DNA from: Sipunculus nudus | Taxonomy: Eukaryota > Annelida > Sipuncula > Golfingiida > Sipunculidae | DNA: 64,000 bases | Assembly: GCA_026874595.1 (NCBI GenBank) | Contig: CM049309.1 | Location: 38,455,079-38,519,078, forward strand | Direction of reading: 5' to 3' | Part shown: one piece after another, positions 33,029 to 46,000 of the stretch | Position numbering within the stretch: position 1 is the stretch's first letter | Layout of the letters: every line of letters starts with the position of its first letter | Notes under the pieces: model-generated | The model's database searches: none | Seen by the model: the letters and a program-made list of their open reading frames with translations, nothing else | What the model was told of the DNA's origin: nothing | Translations under genes and position numbers: made by a program

Positions 33029-36000
33029 GTACAGTCAAACTTGATTTATTTTTTTCCTTGGGCAAAAAAAATCCCGTTATCTTTTGTGCAACTGTAAGAG
33101 CAAATGTGTTATTTCTTGTTGTGAAAGTAAAAAACTGACCTGATGTAATTTCCTGTGAACAGTATAACATATAGGTTAGGGTGACCTATTTTTGGGTCTG
33201 GTCAAGTTCAGCCCATTTTGTAGCGTCAAGAGTGAGCAGGCATTAAATATTGTAGGGCAGCAGAGAATTTTAGGCATAAAATGTATGAGGAAAAGTATAT
33301 TGAATCCAGATGGTGGTAGACAGGAGACTTTTAATAAATTTTAGCTCAGCTGACTATAAGTCATCTGAGCTATAATTGTGGTCCATTGTCCGTTGTCTGT
33401 CCGTCCGTCTGTCCATCCGTCTGTCCGTAGATGTGGCACGTTTTGAAACCGTAAGACTTGGGGAATCCAAAATTCGGCATAATGTAAGATTTTCCCAAGA
33501 TCTCCTACCAAGCCGAAAACTGGGTCTTTCCGACTTCGTTTCTTTGAGAAATTGAGAAAAAACCTCAATTTTTTATTAAAACCGATTTTCACACTTCAGG
33601 ACTGCCTAATATCTAAACCACTCATCTGTTTTTCCTCATATTTGCCATAAATATTCCTTTATATAGTTTCTATGAAAATGCCAGAAATTAGGTCTGTATT
33701 AGATAATTTAAAAAAGTTATGGGCTCAAACATAATGCATTTTGTAAAAAATCAGGAAAGATATTTGATCACTTTACACAAAACATGTTAAAACTAAGGAC
33801 TTTTTTTCCAGTAATATAACTTTAATTAATCAAAATGAAATTGTATACCCGAAATTAGATCAAAATCTTTTAAATTTTTTAAAATATAAGCAAAAATAAA
33901 AAATTGGTACCTTAAATTTTGCCCAACTTTGGCCATGGCACATTTTCCTCCTGTAGGTACTGTGGATTTAATTTTCACAGCATGTACACATAAGGATTTA
34001 ATCTGTTGAAATCTTAAATTTGAAAATAAAAGCTGCAAAATTAGGCTAGTTATTGAATTTTTGTAGGCTCTTGTTGTATTCCCCTACATTGTCAAGCAGT
34101 CCACTTTGGTCACTGTAGGTCATTCATTGCAGCTCTCTATGCTCCCCAGGCTGTTGGCATAATGTTAGATGTCCCCAAGATCTCCTACCAAGCTGAAAAA
34201 CTGGGTCTTTGCGACTTAGTTCCTTTGAGAAATTAAGGAAAAACCTCAATTTTTAATTAAAAAACCTATTTTCACACTTCAGGACTGCCTAATATCAAAA
34301 TCACTCATCTGTATTTCCTCATATTTTCCATAAATATTCCTATATATAGTTCCTATGTACATGCCAGAAATAAGGTCTGTATTAAATAATTTAAAAAAGT
34401 TATTCCCTTACATTGTTAAGCAGACCACTTTGGTCACTGTAGGTCATTCAGTGCAACTCTCAATGCTCCCCAGGCTTATTCTTATGCAATCCCATCACTA
34501 GGGCAAGCCCTCTCTCCACTGAGTTGAGCTTGATCAGGCTGTCTGCAGTTAATACCATACCACAGGGAGCCTTTTTCTCCCCCCCCCCCCCTACCATTCT
34601 GTTGACAGACCTGTACTATGAACTAGATGAATCTTAAAATTAACATTTTTTTCAGCAATGAGCAGTAGCAACGGAGACCCCTCCCCAACCCACCCCTTCA
34701 ATACACAGGACTAATAAACAAGATGAATCATATAATTTTAATGTTAAATCAATTCTTTTTTATGAGTCTTGAACAATTTTGATTTTTTAAAGAAAAAAAA
34801 TTCAGGAATTTAATCCTAATATTCAAATGTGATAAAATATTAGGATCTAATGTAAGTGCTAACCGACAAGATTTAAGAAGATATAAATACTTTGTAGCAT
34901 TTAATTCATATCTCTTAAAGTTGGCGGGGCCTAGGTGTGAATAACACTGTTAACTTAGTTTTAAAATTAGGAATATTAGTCAAACTTTGTGGGATTAATT
35001 TTTAACTCATATGGCCATATATTTAACTTTTGAAAACTTAATTACCTTCACACATTATTTGTTTATGAAATGTTACTTTTATATAACACTTACCGTAGGC
35101 CTAATTGTTCCCTTGTTGCATCACTAAATGGTTTAGCTCATGTCCAGGATTCTATAATTTACAGAGTTTCATTTTAGCAGGGCCATTTTCTCATAGCTTT
35201 TCTAATGATAATAAACATAAAAAAAACAAAAGAAATAAAAATATTTTGCAGTTACTTATATTTTCCAAAATTCAGCTGAGCCATGTTACCCATGGGTCCC
35301 TTGTTTTTTCCCCTAGGTAGTCATAATTTTATGTGCTGTTTGAGGGGATTGAATGTGTCAGTGCTGGTAGTGTCGGCATGGCTCGGCAGGTGGCAACATC
35401 TTTTGTGCACTATAGTTAACTTCAGAAGCTTGTCTCTAGTGGAAAAACGAGACACAGAACCCCCTGTTTTTCTGGAATAAAATAAAATTGCAGGTATTGA
35501 TCTTGAGTTTGATGTATAACATGATGCCAAACACTCGATAGAAAAAAAACTTTCCCAGTGCACACAACATGTGCACTTTATATGATAATATATAGGGCTT
35601 GGAAATACATCCCTCTAACCTATAATACAGCCATTACTGCAATGATATCTATTTGCTGTCTGCATGAATTGACAAGAAAAAGAACATTGATGATGTCACA
35701 AAATGACATCACAAGCAAAAGTGGCACCTTGAACTGTAAAACCAATGATCAAGATCAAAATTTAATTCTTTTCAGAATCCTGGGCTGCAGCATTGTTTCA
35801 TTTTTGTATTTGTTCGGTTTTTTTGTCTTCTTATGGTATCTGCACATTTGCTGAGGTACATCTGAATATTTTTTCTTCAACAGGGGTTGTATTCCTCCTT
35901 TATGGGGTTCAGGAATCTACAGATCCACACAGTTTGCCGTGTTTGAAGCCATGTATGTATATACTATGTACTGTATTTCTCGTTTGTGTTAATGCTACAA

Positions 36001-37360
36001 ATTAAGGTTTATAATTTCCATAGATGTGTAGTCAGAGCCTACATATCTCCACCAGAATCCTAATGAAACTCTCCTCTGTGCCTTTGTACACTGTGTTATG
36101 GTTCATCAAAGCCATCCCCTGAAAGTACTGCCTGTGAATGGTTGGGCTGCCTTGCCCAAACAAAGGCACAACCCAGTGTCACTATAGTATTGAATTCTTT
36201 GAATGAAACAAATATAAAAGTGATCAATGTAAAAGGATTTTTCTCAGGTATTTTTGTATCAGAATCTTTCCTGAACTTTTTAAGGTGACAAAGGGAAAAC
36301 TATAATACCTTACCTCATGGCTGATGAATATTTAATCACAAAGGCCTCAGATGAAAAAAACAGTTTGAACTTTGAAAATATGAATTATTGTAATATTTTG
36401 TCTCAGTTCAGTTGCATATCATTACAAATGGCCTCTATAAATTTGTCATTTTTATGAAATTATAGACTTTTAAGCCTCCATTTAAACAGCGCATGTTTAC
36501 CAGAAAACAATGCTTGCTTTATGTGATTGAATTTCAGATACACATACATGGACAACCCGTATGGAAAATATGAAATACCCATGACAGCAGGACTACAAAG
36601 GTAGGCTTGTTGATAGTGCCTTTCATTTATTCATACATTTATATATATACAGTCCAACCTGTCTGAACGACCATCTGTGAAATGCGGGCACCTGGCTATC
36701 ATGACCACTAGATATCAGTCCCTTTTGAAATTCTGTTATATTATCTATAGATAAACCCTGTTAAATACGACCACCAGGATATTAAGGATTAAGGGCAGTT
36801 TTTCCTGACCAAAGTGACATATTACTAATAATTGACCTGCCTAATGCAGGCATTCTTTGTGCTACTCACTGACCAGTGCTGACCAGTCAGTTGATTGACC
36901 ATGTGTGAAGTTGCGGTCACTTGCACCGCTGCTGTTTGTTTTACTGGTGCGATTGTGCGGAGCACAGACTGGTGATTGTTGGGACCCTGGCCAAACCAGG
37001 GCCTTGAGCCCAAGGCGGGCAACGTGACTGGCTTACACGACCTATTAATCCACATGGAGGGAGGTACCCCGAAGTTAATCTTTGATCTGTGCCTCTGTGA
37101 TCTGTTTTTAATCTATTCAGTGCATTACATCATATTACACAGATAAGTACATGTACATTTGTGTGCAATTACAAAATACATGTAACACCAAGATCGTTCC
37201 CTTCTGCAAATATTTTTATTTATAGTCATAAAGATGGTCTAATTTGTATATTTCTGTCATACATGTCAGCTAGATTTGTACAGTTCTTAAACACGACCAC
37301 CTGTCTATTATGACCACTTTGCCCAGTCCCTTGGGTGGTCGCATTAGACAGGTTCCACAG

Positions 37361-37415
<55 letters not shown>

Positions 37416-40400
37416 GTTTATTAATAACATAGTGGATATTTTGCTGGTACCAGTTATTTAGCCTGGTTGGCTGTTTTGTCTGTACCGGTAACATTGCCTC
37501 TGCCTATTAAATTAAGTGTTAATACTGTGGGAGTGGTTAATTTTGCTTGCTTGAAATTTCGAGCTTTCCATTTAATGGCATTAGGGCAGTTAGAATTTTC
37601 ACAGAAATTAATGTGTATAGGTATTTAATTTTGTATAAAAATATTTAAATATTTAAACAATTATATATTAGACAGGTTTATAGTGTAACCTACCTTCCAC
37701 CTAACAGGCTGTGGATGACCATTTATACATGCTATGGGCAACTGAGTACCATGACTGCAAGGTTTAAACAATACGTAATTAACTGGGATTAATCACATTT
37801 CATGATGCAATGGTACTGCACCCAGCCTTGTTGTTTGACATCCCAGAAAGCTGTAGCATTGCCCAACAACAATAACAACTGTGATTTCTAAGCAGCCCAC
37901 TCAGTGTGAACAACACACAGAGCTGAAAACCATCACAGCTGGATCTCGGCTCAGTTGTAGTTAAAATACATTGGGAGGGGGGTTCTAAAGGTCTTTAAAG
38001 GTACTGCCCGTGCGAATTTAAACCCCCTGCATCAAAAATTTTAATTTTGATTTTCATCTTTCAAAAAGATAAAATAATACAATTTTGATAAGATTTCCTT
38101 TGTTATGTAGTGGTTTTACCTGTTGAGCAAAAAATAATTCTGTTATTTTCATGCTTTTCCTTGATCATGTGACATTTCATGAAACAAAAAAGGTAAAATG
38201 AATATATTGCCTTCCCGCACTGATTTATGAAAAAAATGTACCTAAGTCCCTTATCTTTTTTTTTGCGTAAAAATATTATCTTTGGCAGTTGATTTTAATA
38301 ATTGAACAACTCCTTTAAAAATTATTTTTGAAAAAATATTAATAGATATAATGTTGACATTATGTTGTCATAATGCTGAAAATATCACTTTAGGCTCAGT
38401 AAATAAAATACAGGTACACAATTTGAATCAAACTAATAATCTCCTTGAACATTACTAGGCACCTAATATTAGTATCCATAAGGCCTGACAGGTGGCAGCA
38501 ATGTCCAAAAGTTGGTGTTTAGAGACAAACAGCATAACAATTACAACTTGCCATTTACATTTGGTGGATTTGTAAATCTGTATACTTGATCAGAAATATA
38601 GATCTCTTTATTTATTTCACAGTCGAGTAGTAGTTGCTGGACTTGTCGCATCCACAACCCGTGCCATCATTGAAACACCTTTAGAATGTGCAAAGGTTAG
38701 TCTCATTTAACTTGTATAAAAATGTTTTAATACATTGAATATATGTAGAAAAGCTTTTTACTGAAACGTAAGCGATAATATTTTGGGCTTTGTTTGAAGT
38801 TAGCAACAGTACACAGGTATAACTAAGTGATGAATGTTGATTAGGATTCATTCATAAGTAAATAAGCAAGGTTTGAGATAGCCCATAAGTATGAACTCCT
38901 CAATTGCTGTTTTGCAGTGACTGATGCAATGTGGAGTCCATAGAATGCACCTGCAGTTAACTGTGATTATAATACTCATTACACAACTGTGAGATATAAC
39001 ATATATCCACTGATTAATGTTCAGTACATATATGTGTATTGTATATTTGACCACTGGAAAACATTACTGTTCTGTTCTCAGCCCTATTTTGCACCAAGGA
39101 AGTTAAAATATGAACATAATAGTACACAGGCCTAAAGCCTTATACAGGACTGCCACCAAATGCAAGATGTCTACCGGGGCTGTTAATGCTTCATTTCTCT
39201 CTGGTCAAATAATATCAGTTGTTGATGTTATAGGTGTTTCATGCTTTCCAGAATGTGTATTTTTTATTACAGGCCTTTCGACATACAACATTATGTGAAC
39301 AGTGGTTTATTAAAACCAAAGGAAATATTTTTATTCAATTTTCTTTCTCAGAGTAACAGATCGTATTGTGCTCTAACCCCAGTTAGCCCTTTGGTGGGCC
39401 AGCGACACAACAGAAACCTGAAACCTGTTGCGTCGCTGTCAGCGGCTACATTTGAGATACTTTTATTAAATAATATGTAGAATTTTGCTTGTTTTGCATT
39501 TCTGCTCAATCAACCTATTATCAGCATAAAGACTATTGTATTGTAGCTCTAGAAAAAAGGAAGAGGAGTTCACAGACCCAATGTTGTTACATACCCTTTT
39601 GACTGACAGCTCACCTGCCTGGCAACCCCCATGAAAAGGCCACAGGCTCAGAAAGACAGGCCTGATGACCTACCAGCCCTAAGTCCTATGCACAAAGACT
39701 GCCGAGTTGGTGTGCTGTAGGCCACAGGCTCAGAAAGACAGGCCTGATGACCCACCAGCCCTAAGCCCTATGCACAAAGACTGCCGAGTTGGTGTGCTGT
39801 CAATCAAAACAAAATGTAACAACATTGGCTCTGTGCTGGGTTGGTATCCATTTTTTCTGGCAACAGATACATAGCTTAATGTAAATAGTCTTAATGTCAT
39901 AATAGGTAGGATGAAGTGGGAACGCAGAGACAGCAAAATTCTACCTAGAAGTAGGTCTGAACGAGGTGGCCTTTGGACAGGTCATCCACTGAAACAGATA
40001 TGCCCAAATCGTGCTTGGCTGAGATGTCACTAGAGACTTGTGTCATGTAGTGCACGTGCCCTGCGTGTGAACATTGACCACATCATTTTACAGTGAAACA
40101 TATCTTAAAAATAGTATTAAAGATGCTTAGTTACTTGCTACATTGTGTGTAGTATTCTGCTGTCAGTTCATGTCAGCTGAATACAAAAGTTTCCATGTGA
40201 AAATTTCAGAGCTTAAAGGGTCAGTATCCCTTCATCATCTGTTTTACATATTGCTTTTGTTCTGTGCATTGATGTGTGTCTCTTTACTATTACAATAATG
40301 CAAGATAACATGTATTTCATGTACATTTATACCCAATATGCCTTTTAAAATAATGAGCACTTTAAGTCAAACACATTATTTTTTCAACTTTTAAGTGGTT

Positions 40401-40908
40401 TTGGAGTAATTTTTCACATGATTCCACTGATAATAATAATCTTAAAATGCTACTATTATTTGTTTAATCTTCAAGAAAACACTAGTTTTTTATTACACAA
40501 ATCATCTTTTACCAGAATCCAGGAAATGATATGTTGGAAATACACAGAAACAGCATTAATACATTTGGAGCTTACCAGTGACCAAACTTTGCATACTGAT
40601 AGGTAGAGCCATCTGGAGGTCAGAAGAAGTACTAAATTATGTAATCACCTCTGTCAGCTATTATTTAGGTATTAACTGCTAAAATAAAATACCTAACTCA
40701 TTGATTTAAAATGAAGTAGTGATCAATCAATGCTAAATATTTCTGCTGCTTGTAACATTGTAATACATTAACTTTTACCTGTCTTATAATTTTATTTTTT
40801 ACAATCATGGAACGGTTTCCCTAATTACGTGTCTGTCATTTTTACTCATAATCATTACAGATCAGGAGACAGACCCAGCAAACATGGAGGTTTAGGGAAT
40901 TATACACA
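32875..40908 (+). CDS. SLC25-type mitochondrial carrier, five internal exons (partial)
   Basis: Spliced: 32875-33028, 35884-35952, 36538-36600, 38623-38695, 40861-40908, all GT-AG and in one frame, about 135 residues of the usual ~300. Repeat 1 of the carrier fold shows VAVGHPFDTIKTKMQAQ, the Px[DE]xx[KR] signature. Then come RTQGVIGLYRG, PPLWGSGIYRSTQFAVFEA and a matrix/helix stretch. Repeat 2 shows AGLVASTTRAIIETPLECAK and IRRQTQQTWRFRELYT. Family knowledge: SLC25 proteins are three-repeat, six-helix inner-membrane transporters. The GHPFDT signature is typical of the carnitine/basic-amino-acid branch, but the substrate is not assignable. The start (helix 1) and everything after mid repeat 2 were not found. 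The 3' intron would exceed 23 kb if the gene is intact. Confidence 0.88.
33341..35312 (+). mobile_element. Family A element (type-2 core) in carrier intron
   Basis: The left end is the hairpin TAGCTCAGCTGAC...GTCATCTGAGCTA (33342-33372), followed by TTGTCTGTCCGTCCGTCTG simple repeat. The core has two copies of a unit with TCTCCTACCAAGC, GGACTGCCTAATATC and TTTAAAAAAGTTATGGG (about 33470 and 34170). The right end has TCAGCTGAGC, then TACCCATGGGTC, then CCTTGTT. It is non-coding. Confidence 0.75.
35884..35952 (+). CDS. Carrier exon, end of helix 2 region
   Basis: Acceptor TTCTTCAACAG, donor GTATGT. It encodes GCIPPLWGSGIYRSTQFAVF, the [FY]xG...P...RxxxxF-type stretch that closes carrier repeat 1. 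It joins the TACAG of the exon before in phase. Confidence 0.87.
36538..36600 (+). CDS. Carrier exon between repeats 1 and 2
   Basis: Acceptor GAATTTCAG, donor GTAGGC. It encodes YTYMDNPYGKYEIPMTAGLQ, the intermembrane-side link into helix 3. Confidence 0.83.
36648..37362. mobile_element. MITE-like element with TACAGT... inverted ends
   Basis: The left end, TACAGTCCAACCTGTCTGAA, is answered at the right by AGACAGGTTCCACAGTA. GACCACC-type sub-repeats lie near both ends. TA dinucleotides flank it, and the right end runs straight into a TA microsatellite. This fits a Tc1/mariner-type non-autonomous element. It lies in a carrier intron. Confidence 0.65.
37361..37408. repeat. TA microsatellite
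   Basis: About 24 TA dinucleotides, interrupted once near the start, immediately right of the MITE-like element. Confidence 0.95.
38623..38695 (+). CDS. Carrier exon, second signature motif
   Basis: Acceptor TTTATTTCACAG, donor GTTAGT. It encodes RVVVAGLVASTTRAIIETPL and then ECAK, giving the second Px[DE]xx[KR] motif (PLECAK). Phase 0 at its end. Confidence 0.88.
39571..39835. mobile_element. MITE-like element with internal 82-bp duplication
   Basis: Inverted ends: CACAGACCCAATGTTGTTAC on the left and GTAACAACATTGGCTCTGTG on the right. The inside holds two nearly identical head-to-tail 82-bp units (39638-39719 and 39720-39801) starting GGCCACAGGCTCAGAAAGAC. It is non-coding and lies in the carrier intron before the 40861 exon. 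Confidence 0.75.
40861..40908 (+). CDS. Carrier exon, after second signature
   Basis: Acceptor ATCATTACAG, donor GTGAGT. Sixteen whole codons: IRRQTQQTWRFRELYT, the matrix segment following repeat-2's signature. No following exon (a FGxxxxxxRxxx stretch would be expected) was found to the right. Confidence 0.85.
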
Positions 40909-41099
40909 GTGAGTTTTATCTTTTATTTAATGCAAATTATCATCAAAATATCTTAAGGCACAAACCTGTTAAATACATATGTTTCGATTTCTGTTAGTCC
41001 TCTTCCTGGTGGGACTTACTTTTCACCTGTTGTGGCTTACCTGCTGTTGTTTAATATTATGCTGGAGCAATATTGGGTTAATAAGCTCTTCAGCCTACA

Positions 41100-43000
41100 T
41101 ACATTGCAAATTGGTATGTTGATGTGATATGGTTGCATGTATATGTACCTTGGAAGCTTTCTCATACACAAGCATGATGGCATCACCTAAAATTGTTTCT
41201 GTGCAATATGTACTTATATCTTGATTAGCTTTCTCATACACAAGTATGGGACACAACCTCAAATTTTAGTGTGTGTAATATACATCTGTGTACATATCTC
41301 CGAAGTAGTTTTATGTATTAGCTTGAAATTTTGCATATTCCTATATCTTGAATAGTTTTTTTCATGCAAAAGACTGGTGGTGCCACCTACAGTCATTGTT
41401 GTGTAACAAAAATATATGCACATATCTTGGGAGTGGTTTGTATCTGCCTGAAAGATTGCATATCAATAGCTCTTAGACAGGTGCAATTCATACACAAGAC
41501 TTGTGGTCAAGAATGTTCAAGTATTTTATCAGTGAAGGTTTATACCTGGTGTATATTGCATTACACAGGTTCGCATTTGGCCTGTATGCTTTGTTATTGG
41601 AATGCTGTTCAGTCTGTACACCCCTAGTGATAGTGGGGCCCTCCTTGAGAAGGAGTGCAAACTATATGTACCCTTTAGCTAGTGCTCCATATATGAGTAT
41701 GCGAATGCAGTACATTTGTGTAATGCAGCTGGAAAAAAGACCTGTGATTCCATTAATATGTATGCCTATGCAGTACCTATACAGAAAATTCAATCCTAGG
41801 TATAGAGCTGCACAAACAGAGAAGTCATAGCTTTCAAGTCAAGGAATACTTTATATATGGCTTAAACTTAGGTATTTCCTGTAGGTTACCATGTGTATGC
41901 GTTTTCAGTACAGGATATCTCTAATGCAGCCCATTTGTGCAGGCAAGCATGATTCTCAGACACTCATTAGTACGGACAAAACTGACAGTTCCCACTAAGT
42001 TAGCTTATTGTATCCCAAGAACAAGTCGGGATACTATGGTTGAGGCACAGTTGTGCCGCTGCGGCCCTGATTTTGTTTGGAAACTAAAAAAATATTTATG
42101 GATCTTTACCCAACTTGACATGTGCATAGATATGGGTGAGAGGACAATCTGTTCAAAATGGGGTTATGACCTTTACCAGGAGAGTGACCTTGACCTTGAA
42201 TAGGTCCATTTTGGGGAAAATCACTCAAATTCATAAATATCTAAAGAAATCTTGCATGGATTGATCCAAAAATCAAGTTGACCAAAGATCATGGATAGTG
42301 TTTTCATGTACTGGAAACTGGTGGCACCACCTGTTATCCTTTTCTTGTTTTTGTGCCATTTAATACCCCCATCATTGCCACTTAACAGAACTATGAGCAT
42401 TATTAGTCAAAACCTAATGGACAGATATTTCATATTATGCATATACATATAAATGGGATATGGGATGATGTATATTAAAATTGGTGTCATGACCTTTCCT
42501 ATAAGAATTGCCTTGACCTTGAATATTGACATATATCGTGAAAATCACACAAAATCATATATATCTCAATAAGGGATGCATGGATTGGTCCAAAAATCAA
42601 ATTGACTGAGGATCTTGGATAGCTTTATCTTCTGGAAGACAGGTGGCACCCCTGCTGTCCTTTTCTTGTTTTGCACCTTTCAGTATCCCATCATTGCCAC
42701 TTGACAGTACTGTGAGCATTATAAGTCTAAAACTAATGGACAGATTTGGCTGAAATTGTACATGTCCATTGATCTTGGTTACTTTTCCTTGTATTCAAGA
42801 CTGGTGGCCCTATCTGCAATCATAATTGTGTGGCGTCCATCTGTACTTTTGCTTTCAGTGAAAATTGCTCATATCTCCGGAGTTGTTAAAGGTATTAATC
42901 TGAAATTTGGCATGTCCATCCATTTTGGAAAGTTTTTTCGTAAACCAGACAGGTGGCGCTACCTACCTTCCCATTTCTGTAAAATAAATTAATGCTTTTT
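41100..43000 (+). repeat. Family B-type fragments
   Basis: 41140-41480 has core-like units (CTTTCTCATACACAAG, GACTGGTGGTGCCACCTAC). At 42007-42038 there is a B end hairpin, GTATCCCAAGAACAAGTCGG then GATAC, followed by GCCGCTGCGG. The core continues to 42970 with GGTGGCACCACC (42319-42330) and ACCTTGACCTTGAA-type stretches. No right-hand end was found; a family A element follows directly. Confidence 0.6.
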
Positions 43001-46000
43001 TAGCTTAGCTGACTTACAGTCAAGCTGAGCTATAGCGATCACTCTTTTTTGTCGTCCGTCTGTCTGTACATCTGTCCGTTAACTAGGCACAAATCATAAC
43101 GGCTGGACCTAGAATCTTGTAACTTGACATTCTGAGAGGTTGATAAAAAATCTCCTTGGAAACCAGAAATTAGGTCTCTGTTACCCATATCTTTTGAGCT
43201 ATGGGGCCCCAAAGTACCCCCCCAGAATAGTAAAAAATTTCATACAAAAACTTCAATATCTCATTAACTACATCACTGATGGTCATGATTTTTGGCATAC
43301 ATATTAATCATGAGATGTTCCATCAGTTCCTGTAGACTGGTGGCACCACCTGTATTTTTCGAATTATTACGAATTTTTTCTCTATTTTTGAGACCTTTTA
43401 AAAATGTAAACATCTGTTAACAGGGCACAAATCGTTTAGACTGGACCTAGAATCTTCATTCTTGACACACTGAGAGACCTATGAAAAGTCTCCAGGGAAA
43501 CCAGAAATAAGGTCTCTGTTACCCGTATCCTTTGAGCTGTGGGGCTCCCAATTACCCCACAGAATAATGGAAAATTTGATAAAAACTAGATGTGTCGGAA
43601 CGACACGAATGCCCCCCGCCTGGGGCAAATAAGAAACATTTGTAAAATTTTGAAACATTTTTTAAGTTCAGGATGTGTCGTATGGTCAAAAGTAGGTCAA
43701 GTAGGGCAAAATGCAAACTAGATCTGTAACTGGTCATTATCAAGCAACACACCAAAAATCAAGCAGTGTATGCAGGCATAGTGAAAAAAAGTCCATACAT
43801 GTGCATTTTCCATAAAAATTTATGTCTTTCATGAAATTTTCTATGTTTAGGAGCCGTAAAACAATCAAAAGTAGGTCAACCGGGACGAAATGCGAACTCA
43901 ATCTGTAACTGTCATTATCTGCCCACACATAAAAAATCAGGGTGGTATCTGCAGGCAATGGGGGAAAAAAGTCAGTACATATGCATTTGTTATGGCAATT
44001 CCTATTTTTCATGAAACTCTCTATGTTCAGGAGCAGTCAGATGGTCAAAAGTACGTCTACAGGGACGAAACGCGAACTCGATCTGTAAGAGGTCATTATC
44101 TGCCCACACACAAAAAATCAGGCCAATATCTGCAGGCATTGCAAAAAAAAGTCCGTTCATGTGTATTTGTTATGAAAATTTCTATTTTTCATGAAATTTT
44201 CTAAGTTTAGGAGCCGTAAAACGGTCAAAAGTAGGTCAACTGGGACGAAACTCGAACTCGATCTGTAACTGGTCCATATCTGCCCACACACCAAAAATCA
44301 GGCCAATATCTGCAAGCATTGCGAAAAAAAGTCCGTACAACTGTTTGATTTCGGAATGACAATGAAAGAAGGACGGAATGACGGAAGGACAGAAGGATGG
44401 ACATGGGTAAAACTATATGCCCCGGCCACTTTGTGGCGGGGGCATAAAAACTGCAACATCTCAATATGTACAACACTGATGGTCATGATTTTTGGCATAC
44501 ATATTGATGGTGCCACCTGTATTTTATCAAATTTTTACAAATTTTTAGCTCAGCTGACTTTTAGCTCAGCTGACTGTAAGTCATCTGAGCTTAAGCAATC
44601 ACTTTTTGTCTGTCGATCGTCCGGCCGTCCGGTCGTCTGTCCATTAAGAGGGCACAAATTGTAACCGCTGGACCTGGAATCTTCTAACTTTACATCCTGA
44701 GAGGTCCTTGAAAAATCTCCTTGGACACCTGGAATTAAGTCTCTGTTGCCCATATTCTTCGAGCTATGGGGCTCGAAAGTACCCCCAAGAAAAATGGAAA
44801 AGTTGATACAAAAGCTCAAGTATCTGAACAACTAATGCATTGATCACCATGATTCTTTGCACAGATATTGATCATGAAGTGTTTCATCAATTTCTGCAGG
44901 CTGGTGGCGCCACCTATATTTTTTCGATTTTTTACGATTTTTTTCTCTATTTTTGAGACCTTAAAAGATGTGGTCATCTGTTAACAGAGCACAAATCGTA
45001 ACAACTGGACCTAAAATCTTCTATCTTGACATGTGGGGAGGCCCATGAAAAGTCTCCTTGGAAACCAGGAATTAGGTCTCTGTTTCCCAGATTCTTCAAG
45101 CTATGGGGCTCTGAAGTACCCCCCAGAATAATGGAAATTTGATACAAAAACTCAAATATCTGAACAACTAATGCATTGATCACTATGATTCTTTGCATGG
45201 ATATTGATTATGGAGTGTTTCATCAGTTTCTGCAGACTGGTGGCGCCACCTGTCTTTTTTCGATATTTTACAATTTTCTTTCTCTATTTTTGAGACCTTT
45301 AAAGATGCAGTCATCCTTTAACAGGGCACAAATCGTAACGACCGGTCCTAGAATCTTCTATCTTGACATGCAGAGAGGCCAATGAAAAGTCTCCTTTGAA
45401 ACTGAAAATAGGTCTCTGTTACCCAAAACCTCAGAGCTATGGGGCTCTGATATATCCCCCAGAATAATGGAAAATTTGATACAAAAGCTCAAGTATCTGA
45501 ACAACTAATGCATTGATCACCATGATTCTTTGCATGGATTCTGATCATGGAGTGTTTCATCAGTTTCTGCAGACTGGTGGCGCAACCTGTATTTTTTTTA
45601 TTTTTTACAATATTTTCTCTGTTTATGATACCTCAAAAGATGTGGTCATCTGATAACAGGGCACAAATCATAATGACTGGACCTAGAATCTTCCTTCTCG
45701 ATATGCAGGGAGAACCATGAAAAGTCTTGGAGACCTAAAATAAGGTCTCTGTTACCCACAACCTCAGAGCTATGGGGCTCTGAAGTATCCACCAAAAATA
45801 ATGTAAAATTTGATACAAAAGCTAAAGTATCTCAACAACTAATGCATAAGTCATCATGATTCTTTGCATGGATATTGGTCATGGAATGTTTCATAAGTTT
45901 CTGCAGACTGGTGGCGCCACCTGTTTTTTTTTTATTTTTAAAATTTTTTTTTCTGTTTTTGAGACCTTTAAAGATGTGGTCATCCTTTAACAGTGCACAA

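Noticed and set aside
41364-42203. Open frames of 87-109 codons at 41.4-42.2 kb tested as missing carrier exons
   Set aside because: No carrier signature, and the sequence overlaps B-type repeat fragments and an end hairpin.
43552-45385. Many open frames of 70-104 codons on both strands
   Set aside because: All fall in tandem units of families A and C and recur with the repeat; none shows a domain.
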